64,000 nt of DNA from Sporolactobacillus putidus (lineage in GTDB: Bacteria; Bacillota; Bacilli; Bacillales; Sporolactobacillaceae). The stretch lies in assembly GCF_014647035.1 (NCBI RefSeq), contig NZ_BMOK01000005.1:1-64000 (forward strand). Reading direction: 5' to 3'. Under the pieces are notes generated by a model that saw only the letters and a list, made by a program, of their open reading frames with translations, ran no database searches and was not told the origin of the DNA. The position numbers were made by a program, and so were the translations under genes. Numbering within the stretch: the first letter of the stretch is position 1; each line of letters starts with the position of its first letter. Shown here piece after piece: positions 48,772-56,846 of this stretch.

Positions 48772-49000
48772 TATTCTCTGCAAGGCCTGCGCCATTGTTC
48801 CGTTTATCAGCATCAGGAGCAGTTTTGTTAAACACTTCAAAATGAGATAACTCGATTGCTGTTAAAATAGAGAATGTGAGTATCCCTTTAACTCATGCAG
48901 ATGGAATAATCTGTAGAATGTTTTATTTCTAAAAAAATTTTATGTATCTAAGGTCGATAAATTCTAATTTTAGAGCGATTCTTCGCTATCATGGGGTTCA

Positions 49001-49301
49001 GCGGAATATATCGCCTTCCGCGAAAAAATATCGCCGCTCAGCAGAATATATCGCCCTTCGCGAAAAAATATCGCCGCTCAGCGGAAAATATCGCCCTTCG
49101 CGAAAAAATATCGCCGCTCAGCAGAATATATCGCCCTCCACGAAAAAATATCGCCGCTCAGCAGAATATATCGCCCTCCACGAAAAAATATCGCCGCTCA
49201 GTGAAAAATATCGCCCTTCGCGAAAAAATATCGCCGCTCAACGGAATATATCGCCTTCCGCGAAAAAATATCGCCGCTCAGCGGAATATATCGCCTTCCG
49301 C
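49001..49301 (+). repeat. Tandem array of 40-bp units, ATATCGCC family
   Basis: Seven full 40-bp units plus a partial one. Each unit has two 20-bp halves: GMGGAATATATCGCCYTYCG and CGAAAAAATATCGCCGCTCA. The core ATATCGCC recurs every 20 bp. The array reads open in several frames because 40 is not a multiple of three and no stop occurs, producing K-Y-R-R-S-A-E-Y-I-A-L-like peptides. It has no ribosome binding site and lies between the LOG and LysE genes. It is the reverse complement of the array at 61741. Confidence 0.93.
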
Positions 49302-49426
49302 CGTAATCTTTAGTTGTAATATTTGAAGACGTATTTTGCCGACTTGAATGAGCAAGTGGGATAATAGAGAATTTATTGTGATGTGTGATACACTATGAAA
49401 AAATATATCCAAAAGGTGATGGGACC

Positions 49427-50059
49427 GTGGTAGACTCAGTTACTTTAATCGGATTTTCGTTGGTAGCTTTGGGAATTGTGTGTGCACCTGGACCAAATAT
49501 GATGTATTTAGTATCTTGTTCTCTCACTCAAGGTAAAAAAGCGGGCTTTTTTTCTTTGTTAGGAGTTGTCACGGGATTTGTTATTTATGTTATAGCGACA
49601 ATACTGGGATTAAGCTTTATTTTTGAAACTGTCCCTTTGCTTTATACCTCTATTAAAGTGGCCGGAATCATCTATTTATTGTGGATGGCATGGAATGCGA
49701 TCAAACCCGGCAGCGAATCGATTTTTGAACCTCATCAAGTTCCTCATAAAACCTTTAAAACACTTTATTTCAATGGACTCATGACGAATTTATTAAATCC
49801 CAAAATAGCCGTTCTTTACATTTCGCTTTTGCCGCAATTTGAGAATCCCCATAATGGTCCATTAGCTTCGCAAATCGGAATACTTGGACTCACACAAATT
49901 ATCATCAGTATTTCAGTCAACTTATTCATCGTTTTATTCGCCGGCCAAGTGTCACATATACTAAGAGACCGACCGGTATGGAAGATGGTTCAAAAGTATT
50001 TCATGGCTGGAGTTTTATGCCTGTTGGCGTTTAATTTAGCTTTTGACAAGAAAAAGTGA
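49427..50059 (+). CDS. LysE/RhtB-family amino acid exporter
   Basis: A 210-residue membrane protein with six helices and the family start G-I-V-C-A-P-G-P-N-M-M-Y-L-V at about residues 14-27, then G-V-V-T-G near 45 and L-L-N-P-K near 123. Length equals typical RhtB proteins when started at GTG 49427, which has AAGGTGATGG before it; the upstream ATG at 49385 would add 14 unrelated residues. Exports an amino acid or derivative; which one is unknown. Confidence 0.87.
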   Translation: MVDSVTLIGFSLVALGIVCAPGPNMMYLVSCSLTQGKKAGFFSLLGVVTGFVIYVIATILGLSFIFETVPLLYTSIKVAGIIYLLWMAWNAIKPGSESIFEPHQVPHKTFKTLYFNGLMTNLLNPKIAVLYISLLPQFENPHNGPLASQIGILGLTQIIISISVNLFIVLFAGQVSHILRDRPVWKMVQKYFMAGVLCLLAFNLAFDKKK

Positions 50060-50240
50060 AGTTGGTATTTGATCAATCGATTCTGGTCTACCAAGACTTT
50101 TGTTCCATTCATGTTTTTAAAGGCTGACGGAGTTGTTTCCTGAGTTCATCACGAGTTAAAGATGTATAGGGTTACCATTGATTTGTGTAGTCATATAAGG
50201 ATATAATAAGTGTATAATTTTGCTACAAGGGGCGTGGATC

Positions 50241-50525
50241 ATGAGAATAAAGCCTTCAGCAGCGATAAGAAAGAACTACAATGAAATAGCGGAAATATGC
50301 AAAAAAAGCGGCGAGCCGGTTTATCTGACAAAAAATGGTGAAGGCGACCTTGTCGTTATGGACATTGAAGCATTTACACGACGTGAAAGTATGCTGAGAC
50401 TAAGAGAACATTTGGTAGCGGCAGAAGAGGACAGATTAAGCGGAAAACAGGGATACACAATTGCTGAGACAGCTTCACTCATGCGAAAAGCCGTTCATGA
50501 GGTTTCAGATGGAAAACAGGAATAA
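50241..50525 (+). CDS. Phd/YefM-type antitoxin
   Basis: A 94-residue protein: R-I-K-P-S-A-A-I-R-K-N-Y-N-E-I at the start, then G-E-P-V-Y-L-T-K-N-G-E-G-D-L-V-V-M-D-I-E-A-F, the Phd/YefM DNA-binding fold, and an acidic C-terminal helix. GGGG lies ten bases before ATG 50241. The toxin gene begins inside its 3-prime end. It represses its own promoter in homologous systems. Confidence 0.9.
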   Translation: MRIKPSAAIRKNYNEIAEICKKSGEPVYLTKNGEGDLVVMDIEAFTRRESMLRLREHLVAAEEDRLSGKQGYTIAETASLMRKAVHEVSDGKQE

Positions 50526-50826
50526 ACACTATACAGTTATTGTGTCGGAGTCAGCGGCAGAAATGCTTGTATCTCATGCCCGGTTTCTTGCAAATGTCAG
50601 CGAAGAGGCTGCGCAAAGATTGATTGGTGATTTTGAAACGGCAGCCGGATCTTTGGAGACAGTTCCCGAACGAAATCCCTGGCTTTCCGATAAATCCCTG
50701 CCGGTTAATAAATACAGAAAGTTGCTGTTAAGCAAACGCTATCTAATAATTTATCAAGTTAAAAACGAAACGGTATATGTTGATTATATTATTGATTGCA
50801 GACAAGATTACGGGTGGCTCGTGTAG
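50509..50826 (+). CDS. RelE/ParE-family toxin (YoeB-like partner)
   Basis: A 105-residue protein with Y-T-V-I-V-S-E-S-A-A-E-M-L and the C-terminal Y-R-K-L-L-L-S-K-R-Y-L-I-I-Y-Q-V and V-D-Y-I-I-D-C-R-Q-D-Y motifs of RelE/ParE toxins. GAGG is six bases before ATG 50509, overlapping the antitoxin by 17 bp. Probably an mRNA interferase or gyrase inhibitor. Confidence 0.87.
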   Translation: MENRNKHYTVIVSESAAEMLVSHARFLANVSEEAAQRLIGDFETAAGSLETVPERNPWLSDKSLPVNKYRKLLLSKRYLIIYQVKNETVYVDYIIDCRQDYGWLV

Positions 50827-50946
50827 TCCCTGATCATGCTCGTTTCATTTTCTTCATGAGTATCTTGTTGTGAACAAGATTTTTTAGGATAAAGAAAGTC
50901 ATGAAGTCAATATAGTTAAGGCATCTGGAAAAAGTCGTCTGAAATG

Positions 50947-50982
50947 AAAAAAGACCAGCAGCTCTGACTGCCGGTCTTTTTT
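50947..50982. terminator. Bidirectional terminator
   Basis: AAAAAAGACC-AGCAG and CTGCCGGTCTTTTTT pair around CTCTGA. It serves the toxin operon and the convergent racemase gene. Confidence 0.9.
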
Positions 50983-51030
50983 CATGAAAGAGGAATCCTC
51001 GGTCTCCTTTCAAGGAGGATGAAGCTGCAA

Positions 51031-51732
51031 TTAACTAATGACCTTTTCCAATGCGAACGAAGCGGCCTCTGTCGCATGAATAGAGGTCGTATCAAAGACT
51101 GGAAGCGAGCAATCCTGCTGTTTGATAAGCAGCGGAATTTCTGTGCAGCCGAGAACGATGCCTTCCGCACCTTGGGATACGAGTTTCTCAATGATTTGTA
51201 AGTATTTTTCTTTGGAAGACGGTGAATAAATACCCTGGCACAATTCCTGGAAAATAATATTGTGAATAACAAGGCGATCCTCTTCATCGGGAATAATCGT
51301 TGAAATGCCATATTCCATCAACCGGTTTTTATAAAAATCCTGTTCCATGGTAAATTGGGTACCGAGCAGGCCGACCTTCGTCAATCCTTGTTTCTGAATC
51401 GCTTTTGCAGCCGCGTCGGCAATATGAATCAGCGGGATGGAAACGGCGTCCTGTACCTCCGGCGCCATTTTATGCATGGTGTTTGTACAAATGACGAGGG
51501 CATCCGCTCCGGCTATCTCCAGTTTGACGGCCGCCTGAACCATGAGATCGGTTGCTTTTCCCCATTCTCCTGCCCGTTGGAGAGCGGCGATCTCGTCAAA
51601 ATCAAATGAGTACATGAAGCATTTTGCGGAATGCAGACCGCCCATTTCTTTTTGTACACTCATATTTATGTAGCGGTAGTACTCCGCCGTCGACTCCCAG
51701 CTTAATCCCCCGATCAGCCCAATCGTTTTCAT
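51031..51732 (-). CDS. Aspartate/glutamate racemase family protein
   Basis: A 233-residue enzyme of the Asp/Glu racemase superfamily (RacX/YgeA type) that works without cofactor through two cysteines: Cys82 in I-C-T-N-T-M-H-K and Cys196 in L-G-C-T-E-I-P. It starts M-K-T-I-G-L-I-G-G-L-S-W-E-S-T, typical for broad-specificity amino acid racemases. GGAGGCA precedes the ATG. The divergent MocR regulator may control it, a layout also known for D-amino-acid genes. Confidence 0.9.
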   Translation of the reverse strand: MKTIGLIGGLSWESTAEYYRYINMSVQKEMGGLHSAKCFMYSFDFDEIAALQRAGEWGKATDLMVQAAVKLEIAGADALVICTNTMHKMAPEVQDAVSIPLIHIADAAAKAIQKQGLTKVGLLGTQFTMEQDFYKNRLMEYGISTIIPDEEDRLVIHNIIFQELCQGIYSPSSKEKYLQIIEKLVSQGAEGIVLGCTEIPLLIKQQDCSLPVFDTTSIHATEAASFALEKVIS

Positions 51733-51842
51733 TTAAATGCCTCCTCGTGATTTTTTCTAAATCGTAGCATGGTATACTGGTCTATAACAGGTCCAATAAT
51801 CAAAAACTTTTATAGTACCAGTTCGTTGATTGGGTGGTTAAA

Positions 51843-53240
51843 ATGCTATTCATAAATCTTAATCGTAAAAGTTCGCGACCATTAACGCAGCAAATCTATG
51901 AGAAGATTCGCAGAGATATTCTGAATCGGGAGTTAAAAGAAGGGGAGCGTCTGGCTTCGTCCAGGGGGCTCGCTTCCACGGTTGGCGTATCCCGCAATGT
52001 GGTATTGGAAGCCTATGATCGGCTGATTGCGGAGGGCTATCTGGAGGTCAGGCCCAAATCAGGAACATTTGTCGCCAAGGGATCTGCTTTGCCGGTGTAC
52101 GTCAAAACAACAGATCATGATCAAAGGATGTTGCGAACAGACGATGAGCTCCAGATTCTTGACTTTCGCGGGGGAAATCCGGCCATCGACCAGTTTCCAA
52201 GAAAAAAATGGGGCGGGCTGACCAAGGAAGTGTGCGGCGAGGCGCCGGACCGGATCTTTGGTTATGGAGAGCCCGGCGGTATTAAAGAACTCAGAGTGAC
52301 ACTGGCCGGTTATCTTCAAAGGGTCAGAGGCGTCCATTGTCATCCGGAACAGATTATGATTACGCAAGGCGCTACTCAGGCTTTGCGGCTGATCACAGAG
52401 CTGTTGATCAGGGAGGGTACGGGCATCGCCGTCGAAGATCCCGTCACCGATGAAATGCGCAATATTTTTATTAACGCCGGAGCCGATCTTGTTCCTGTAC
52501 CTGTTGATGAAGACGGCATATTGCCGGACTGTCTTCCTGAAGAGAAAAAACCGGGCTTTGTATTCGTTATTCTCTCCCACCAGTTCCCGATGGGAGGCAT
52601 TCTGTCGATCCAAAGAAGAGTGCGGCTGATCGAATATGCCAGAAAAATGAACAACTACATTGTAGAAGATGACTACGACAGTGAATTTACGTATGAAGGT
52701 GCGCCGGTACCTTCGATTCAGGGGCTGGATCCGGAGCGGGTGATCTACGTCGGCACGTTCAGCAAAATTCTGTCTCCTGCTCTCAGAATGGGCTATACGG
52801 TGCTTCCTGAACATCTGATCGAGAAGTTCCGTCACTTAAAATGGTTCCACGATCGCCACGCCTCCTCAATTGATCAGTTGGTGCTTTCCCGGTTTATCGA
52901 GGAAGGCCATCTGGATCACCATGTCCGTAAAATGAAAAAAATTTACCGGAAAAGACGGGAAGTGCTCGTGTCCAGTATCTTATCGTCCTTTAAAGAGGCT
53001 AAAATTATCGGAAAAGCGGCAGGCATGCATCTGGTCGTCGATATTCCCGGCGCTGTATTCACGAATGATATGGTGAAAAAGCTGAAGGAAAAGGGCGTGC
53101 GCATTTATCCTGTGGTACAGTATGCCATCAAGAAAGGCCTGCACGAGCAGCAAATCGTCATGGGCTATGGCGGCCTGACACCGGAACAGATCGTAGAAGG
53201 AGTAGAAAAGTTAAAGGTGTTTTTAGACGGGAGAAAATAA
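51843..53240 (+). CDS. MocR-type GntR regulator with aminotransferase domain
   Basis: A 465-residue protein: GntR winged helix (residues 1-72; R-L-A-S-S-R-G-L-A-S-T-V-G-V-S-R-N-V-V) fused to an aminotransferase domain with the PLP lysine in T-F-S-K-I-L-S-P-A-L-R-M-G-Y and D-D-Y-D-S-E-F. GGGTGG precedes ATG 51843. The gap to the racemase has ACTGGT (51777) and ACCAGT (51818) arms, possible MocR half-sites. Separate from and not closely alike the MocR at 44.1 kb (465 against 500 residues). Confidence 0.9.
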   Translation: MLFINLNRKSSRPLTQQIYEKIRRDILNRELKEGERLASSRGLASTVGVSRNVVLEAYDRLIAEGYLEVRPKSGTFVAKGSALPVYVKTTDHDQRMLRTDDELQILDFRGGNPAIDQFPRKKWGGLTKEVCGEAPDRIFGYGEPGGIKELRVTLAGYLQRVRGVHCHPEQIMITQGATQALRLITELLIREGTGIAVEDPVTDEMRNIFINAGADLVPVPVDEDGILPDCLPEEKKPGFVFVILSHQFPMGGILSIQRRVRLIEYARKMNNYIVEDDYDSEFTYEGAPVPSIQGLDPERVIYVGTFSKILSPALRMGYTVLPEHLIEKFRHLKWFHDRHASSIDQLVLSRFIEEGHLDHHVRKMKKIYRKRREVLVSSILSSFKEAKIIGKAAGMHLVVDIPGAVFTNDMVKKLKEKGVRIYPVVQYAIKKGLHEQQIVMGYGGLTPEQIVEGVEKLKVFLDGRK

Positions 53241-53256
53241 CTCCATTTAGCATGAT

Positions 53257-53298
53257 AGAAAAAAGAAAAGCGGTTGATATTCTCTCATATCAATCGCA
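53257..53298 (-). terminator. Terminator after ybaK-like gene
   Basis: On the minus strand GCGATTGATAT and ATATCAACCGC form the stem, followed by TTTTCTTTTTT. Confidence 0.75.
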
Positions 53299-53384
53299 TT
53301 CAAGGCAGAAAGAGCATCTTTAGTCTGATTTCTTGTTGCTGAGCAAGAATCGCATTTGTAAGAGGGTCTGTATTTATTCCTGCA

Positions 53385-53864
53385 TTATTTTTGCCATCCC
53401 TTGCAGACATCCACCCATGCTTTCCCATTTCCGAGTTGAAACAAATCATCCAAGGTTAATTCGATCGCTGAATGGCTGCTTCCGCAAGCGGGGAAAACCG
53501 TCTTGAATCGTTTCAATGATGCGTCCATGTATACCGGCCAGCCATATTTCAAAGCAAATGGACAAACTCCGCCGATGGCATGTCCAATTAACGCTAATGT
53601 ATCCTCCGGTGAGAGCATTCGGGCTTTAAAGCCAAATTGCTGTTTGAAAAGCTTGTTGTCGATCTTTGCATCTCCCGCCGCAACCAGAAGTATAGCGCCT
53701 TCTTTATTGTCGCCGCTGAAAGCAAGCGTCTTGGCGATCTGTTCGGGACTAACGTTTAATTGTTCAGCGGCTTGCTGAACACTCGCGGTCAATCCTTCGA
53801 ATTCAACAACATCTTTGTCCCGGCCAAATTGAGCCAGATAATCTTTAACAGTTTCTACAGACAT
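53385..53864 (-). CDS. YbaK/ProX-type aminoacyl-tRNA deacylase
   Basis: A 159-residue YbaK-domain protein. The family motifs V-A-A-G-D-A-K-I-D-N-K-L near 58, G-H-A-I-G-G-V-C-P-F-A-L near 92 and the final D-V-C-K-G-W are in place. YbaK-type enzymes clear mischarged tRNA, usually Cys-tRNA(Pro). It lies next to AlaX, another tRNA editing protein, on the same strand but with a 107-bp gap. Specificity not determined. Confidence 0.9.
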   Translation of the reverse strand: MSVETVKDYLAQFGRDKDVVEFEGLTASVQQAAEQLNVSPEQIAKTLAFSGDNKEGAILLVAAGDAKIDNKLFKQQFGFKARMLSPEDTLALIGHAIGGVCPFALKYGWPVYMDASLKRFKTVFPACGSSHSAIELTLDDLFQLGNGKAWVDVCKGWQK

Positions 53865-53971
53865 CTTCGAAACACTTCCTGATATATATTTTGTTGATAT
53901 TTGTTAAAAAGGATTAACAATACGACATTGGGGGGTTAGAATGAATCCATTTCCTGCTGATCAGTCGGCGA

Positions 53972-54610
53972 TCATTTCAGATGGATTTCTATTCGTTCTT
54001 TGTCTTTCCCCAGATTCCGGCGTTTCAGCTTAATACTGCCGATTTCTCCGGTAGATCGGATATGAGTGCCGCCGCAGGGAACCCGTGCGAATCCTTCGAT
54101 TTCCCAGTAACGCCGCTGATTCTCCTCATCGCTGAACGCACTGATAATCCTGCGGTCGGCCGCAATCATGGACTCTATTTTATTTTCAAGGACCGGAAAA
54201 ATTTCGGAAATATTCCCTTCCCAGTTGAAATCGACGCGGGCTTTGTCCTCTGAAATATGGGCACCGATTTTTTCCGGGTGATTGTAGATCTGATAGACGT
54301 ATTCAAGCACGAGTTCCGCCGCAAAATGCAGCCGCATCAACCGGTATCTTTTCTCCCAGTCGACGTGAACGGTCACCGAATCTCCCGGCTTTAATTGATG
54401 ATTTTTATCGATTTCGTAGATAATTTCTTTGCCGTCTTTTTGAGCACTCCATATGGCATAATCCCCAATCGTTCCAGAATCGGATTCCTGGCCTCCATTA
54501 AAAGCGTAAGCGATTGTCTGATCAAGAGTGACCTTGTCACCATTAACAGAATGGACTTTTGTTTCTAATTCGGTAAGGTAGGGATCATCCCAAAAAACTT
54601 TTTTGACCAT
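53972..54610 (-). CDS. AlaX-type alanyl-tRNA editing protein
   Basis: A 212-residue free-standing editing domain that removes Ser or Gly from tRNA(Ala). The second zinc motif C-G-G-T-H is intact (Cys179, His183). The first, H-x-x-x-H in most family members, is H95-F-A-A-E99 here; glutamate could still bind zinc, and similar wording (L-H-F-A-A-E) probably marks a subfamily. Its promoter region, shared with a divergent XRE-cupin regulator, holds two identical operators. Confidence 0.85.
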   Translation of the reverse strand: MVKKVFWDDPYLTELETKVHSVNGDKVTLDQTIAYAFNGGQESDSGTIGDYAIWSAQKDGKEIIYEIDKNHQLKPGDSVTVHVDWEKRYRLMRLHFAAELVLEYVYQIYNHPEKIGAHISEDKARVDFNWEGNISEIFPVLENKIESMIAADRRIISAFSDEENQRRYWEIEGFARVPCGGTHIRSTGEIGSIKLKRRNLGKDKERIEIHLK

Positions 54611-54664
54611 ATCAAACCCTCGTTTCTTTGGAGAAAAGCTTTTTTACCACAGGCCGAAATGGCT

Positions 54665-54755
54665 GTTCTATATACAGAACCTTTAACTTTTAAAAAAAGA
54701 TCCGTATATAGCCGCTCGAGTCCAAATGTTCTATATACAGAACTTATGCTATAAT
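54665..54755. promoter_or_regulatory. Two identical operators and an extended -10 promoter
   Basis: GTTCTATATACAGAAC occurs exactly twice, at 54665-54680 and 54728-54743, 63 bp (six turns) apart. Arms GTTCT and AGAAC are perfect. The XRE gene's -10 is an extended TGCTATAAT (54747-54755), and its -35 position lies inside site 2. Site 1 is next to the alaX start. The arrangement fits autoregulation with repression, and perhaps looping, over both genes. Confidence 0.75.
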
Positions 54756-54764
54756 AGTATCACT

Positions 54765-55355
54765 ATGAAACGAATGAGACAAGGCCCAACCAAAACTACT
54801 GACAATCCTGCTCAGACACTTTCTTCTGTTGTCGGAAGGCGGATTAAAAAGATTCGTAAAGCGCGTAATATGTCATTGGCTGTATTATCTGATCTGACCG
54901 GACTGGGCAAGGGAACGCTGTCAGAAATCGAACGGGGGCTGCGCAACCCAACGCTTGATACGCTGTTCGCGATAACAACAGCCTTCCATGTTCCTTTAAG
55001 CTCCGTGCTCATTGATAATATGGATTTTTTATCCGGTATTTCTTCCTCGCCGGCTCACGGCAGCAGTGTGGATGCCCGTCTGCTTGCGCGATGGGATGAG
55101 GATACCGGAACGAGAGAAGTCTATCGGATTACGATCAATGAAACCTTGCAGAAATCAGATCCTCATGCTCCGGGGGTACGGGAAAACCTAATACTCCTGA
55201 CGGGATTTGCTGAAGTCGGCAATACAGACAATCTCCTGCAATTAAAAGAAGGCGGGTCCGTCTGCTTTGATGGAGATAAACCGCACCAGTACCGCAGTCT
55301 TGACGGCAAGGCCACAGCTGTATTGATTATGTTTTATCCGGATTTAAATGCCTAG
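54765..55355 (+). CDS. XRE-family regulator with cupin domain
   Basis: A 196-residue protein: HTH near residues 36-58 (S-L-A-V-L-S-D-L-T-G-L-G-K-G-T-L-S-E-I-E-R-G-L) and a C-terminal cupin sensor (about 105-190; E-G-G-S-V-C-F-D-G-D-K-P-H-Q-Y). The -10 ends at 54755, so transcription should begin at about 54762, only a few bases before ATG 54765, and no Shine-Dalgarno is possible; the mRNA would be leaderless. A second ATG at 54774 would have a leader of 12 bases. It is divergent from alaX and likely controls it. Confidence 0.85.
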   Translation: MKRMRQGPTKTTDNPAQTLSSVVGRRIKKIRKARNMSLAVLSDLTGLGKGTLSEIERGLRNPTLDTLFAITTAFHVPLSSVLIDNMDFLSGISSSPAHGSSVDARLLARWDEDTGTREVYRITINETLQKSDPHAPGVRENLILLTGFAEVGNTDNLLQLKEGGSVCFDGDKPHQYRSLDGKATAVLIMFYPDLNA

Positions 55356-55625
55356 TCGCCTAAAAAGGGAATACAATAAAAGCCAGACCGAAATCCGAAT
55401 TTTTTTTTTTGCGATTATGCCCATCGTTATGCAGGCAGATGACAGAGTACCGTTCATCAGTCGTCATTCCGCGCGTTTCAAATGTACTGACAGGAAAATT
55501 ATTCTTCTTTAGCCTCACATTTTTATGATAGAGTACGAAAACAGTAAAGATGCGACTTGTTATATGGGAAATTGGAATGGTCTGATTGATCTTTTACACA
55601 ACAGAGCGGAGGTACATATTAGTTA

Positions 55626-56501
55626 ATGGTGCAAAAAAAAATTGAAGAAATAAATGAGCTGGGTCAGTTTATCCCATTACATTATCATTTTCAAATGCTT
55701 TCCGATGAATTCCGTATGAATGCGTTCAAGAATGCCATTGAACAGACTGTCACACCTCAGAACAAGGTTGTAGAGCTTGGCAGCGGCACGGGCGTATTAT
55801 CATTTCTTGCTGCCAGGCAGGGCGCAAAAGTCTGGTCGGTAGAATATAATCCGGCGCTGGTTTCGGCCAGCCGAAAGTTTCTGAAGAACAACGGTGTGTC
55901 GGACCGGGTCACAGTTATTGAGGGGGATGCGTCTTCCTGGCTGCCTGAAGAACCGGTGGATTTGGTGATATGTGAAATGCTCCATAGTGCGCTGCTGCGT
56001 GAAAAACAAGTTCAGGTTATCGCTGATTTTCGTGACGCACATGCTGCCCGGTTTGGAAAAATCCCTCAGTTTCTGCCGTGTGCCACGCTGTTAGCTGTAC
56101 AGCCTGTATGGCAAAACTACGATTTTCATGGATTCCATGCTCCCGTGCCGTTATTTCAGTCGGCCTATGCCAGGACGGATGACTGTTCCCCTTGCTGCGA
56201 TCCTGTCGTGTACAAAATAGTCGACTATGACCATGCGCACGTGGAGAATATTGAATCCGTTCTGCTTTTTCAGCCGCAGCAGGATTCCGGCGTTAATGCT
56301 TTACGTTTTATTACGAAGAGTGTATTAGTCATGAATCTGTCAACGGGAAAGACGGTCGATTGGCACTCACAGCATATTGTACTGCCGCTTGAGCAGCCGC
56401 TGCAGCTTGCGGCCGGACAAACCATGCGGGTATCTTTCAACTATAAGCCGGGAGACAGTATTGAGCGGTTAAATCAGTCAATAAAGGCAGAAGCAGAGTA
56501 A
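55626..56501 (+). CDS. SAM-dependent methyltransferase, PRMT-like
   Basis: A 291-residue class I methyltransferase: motif I V-V-E-L-G-S-G-T-G (48-56), acidic post-I V-E-Y-N, and I-C-E-M-L-H-S-A-L-L-R-E (116-126), in which Glu117 and Glu126 resemble the double-E loop of protein arginine methyltransferases. A C-terminal beta-rich part (about 140-290) also matches the PRMT layout. Target unknown. GGAGG sits 13 bases before the ATG, slightly far. Isolated gene with its own terminator. Confidence 0.78.
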   Translation: MVQKKIEEINELGQFIPLHYHFQMLSDEFRMNAFKNAIEQTVTPQNKVVELGSGTGVLSFLAARQGAKVWSVEYNPALVSASRKFLKNNGVSDRVTVIEGDASSWLPEEPVDLVICEMLHSALLREKQVQVIADFRDAHAARFGKIPQFLPCATLLAVQPVWQNYDFHGFHAPVPLFQSAYARTDDCSPCCDPVVYKIVDYDHAHVENIESVLLFQPQQDSGVNALRFITKSVLVMNLSTGKTVDWHSQHIVLPLEQPLQLAAGQTMRVSFNYKPGDSIERLNQSIKAEAE

Positions 56502-56846
56502 GAGCAGAGGCTTCTTCGTGCAGCTGGCACCACAGGCAAAATGCTTGTGTGATAACAAATTCATCCAGGAATGGGGGGAATCGGCATTGTTCGGATCACC
56601 CCCATTCCTATTTTTTATTCAACAAAAGAGTCAGGCTGCAAAGTGAACAGCGTTCGTTTGTATTCCTGTCATTGATGTACAAAAGAAGAGCGGCGAATTA
56701 ACTTGAAAGAGAAACAAGTGACTTTATGGCCACGTATGGTTTTTGGAGCGAGGAGAAACTTCTATGGCCGACTTAACGCGATTAAGCAAACGGAAAGTCC
56801 CACTGAATATACTCTGATTATGACCCGATGGGAAATTGGCATTTCC
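56502..56846. other. Spacer after the methyltransferase gene
   Basis: Contains the terminator at 56567-56616. The rest (56617-56846) has no ORF with family features and may be eroded sequence. Confidence 0.5.
56567..56616 (+). terminator. Terminator of the methyltransferase gene
   Basis: AGGAATGGGGG pairs with CCCCCATTCCT across a 20-base loop, followed by A and six T residues. Confidence 0.85.

Noticed and set aside
48942-49326. Long ORFs over the 49-kb array encoding repeat peptides
   Set aside because: They exist in several frames because the 40-bp unit lacks stops. No ribosome binding site, no signal peptide and no codon-biased pattern; better explained as a non-coding array.
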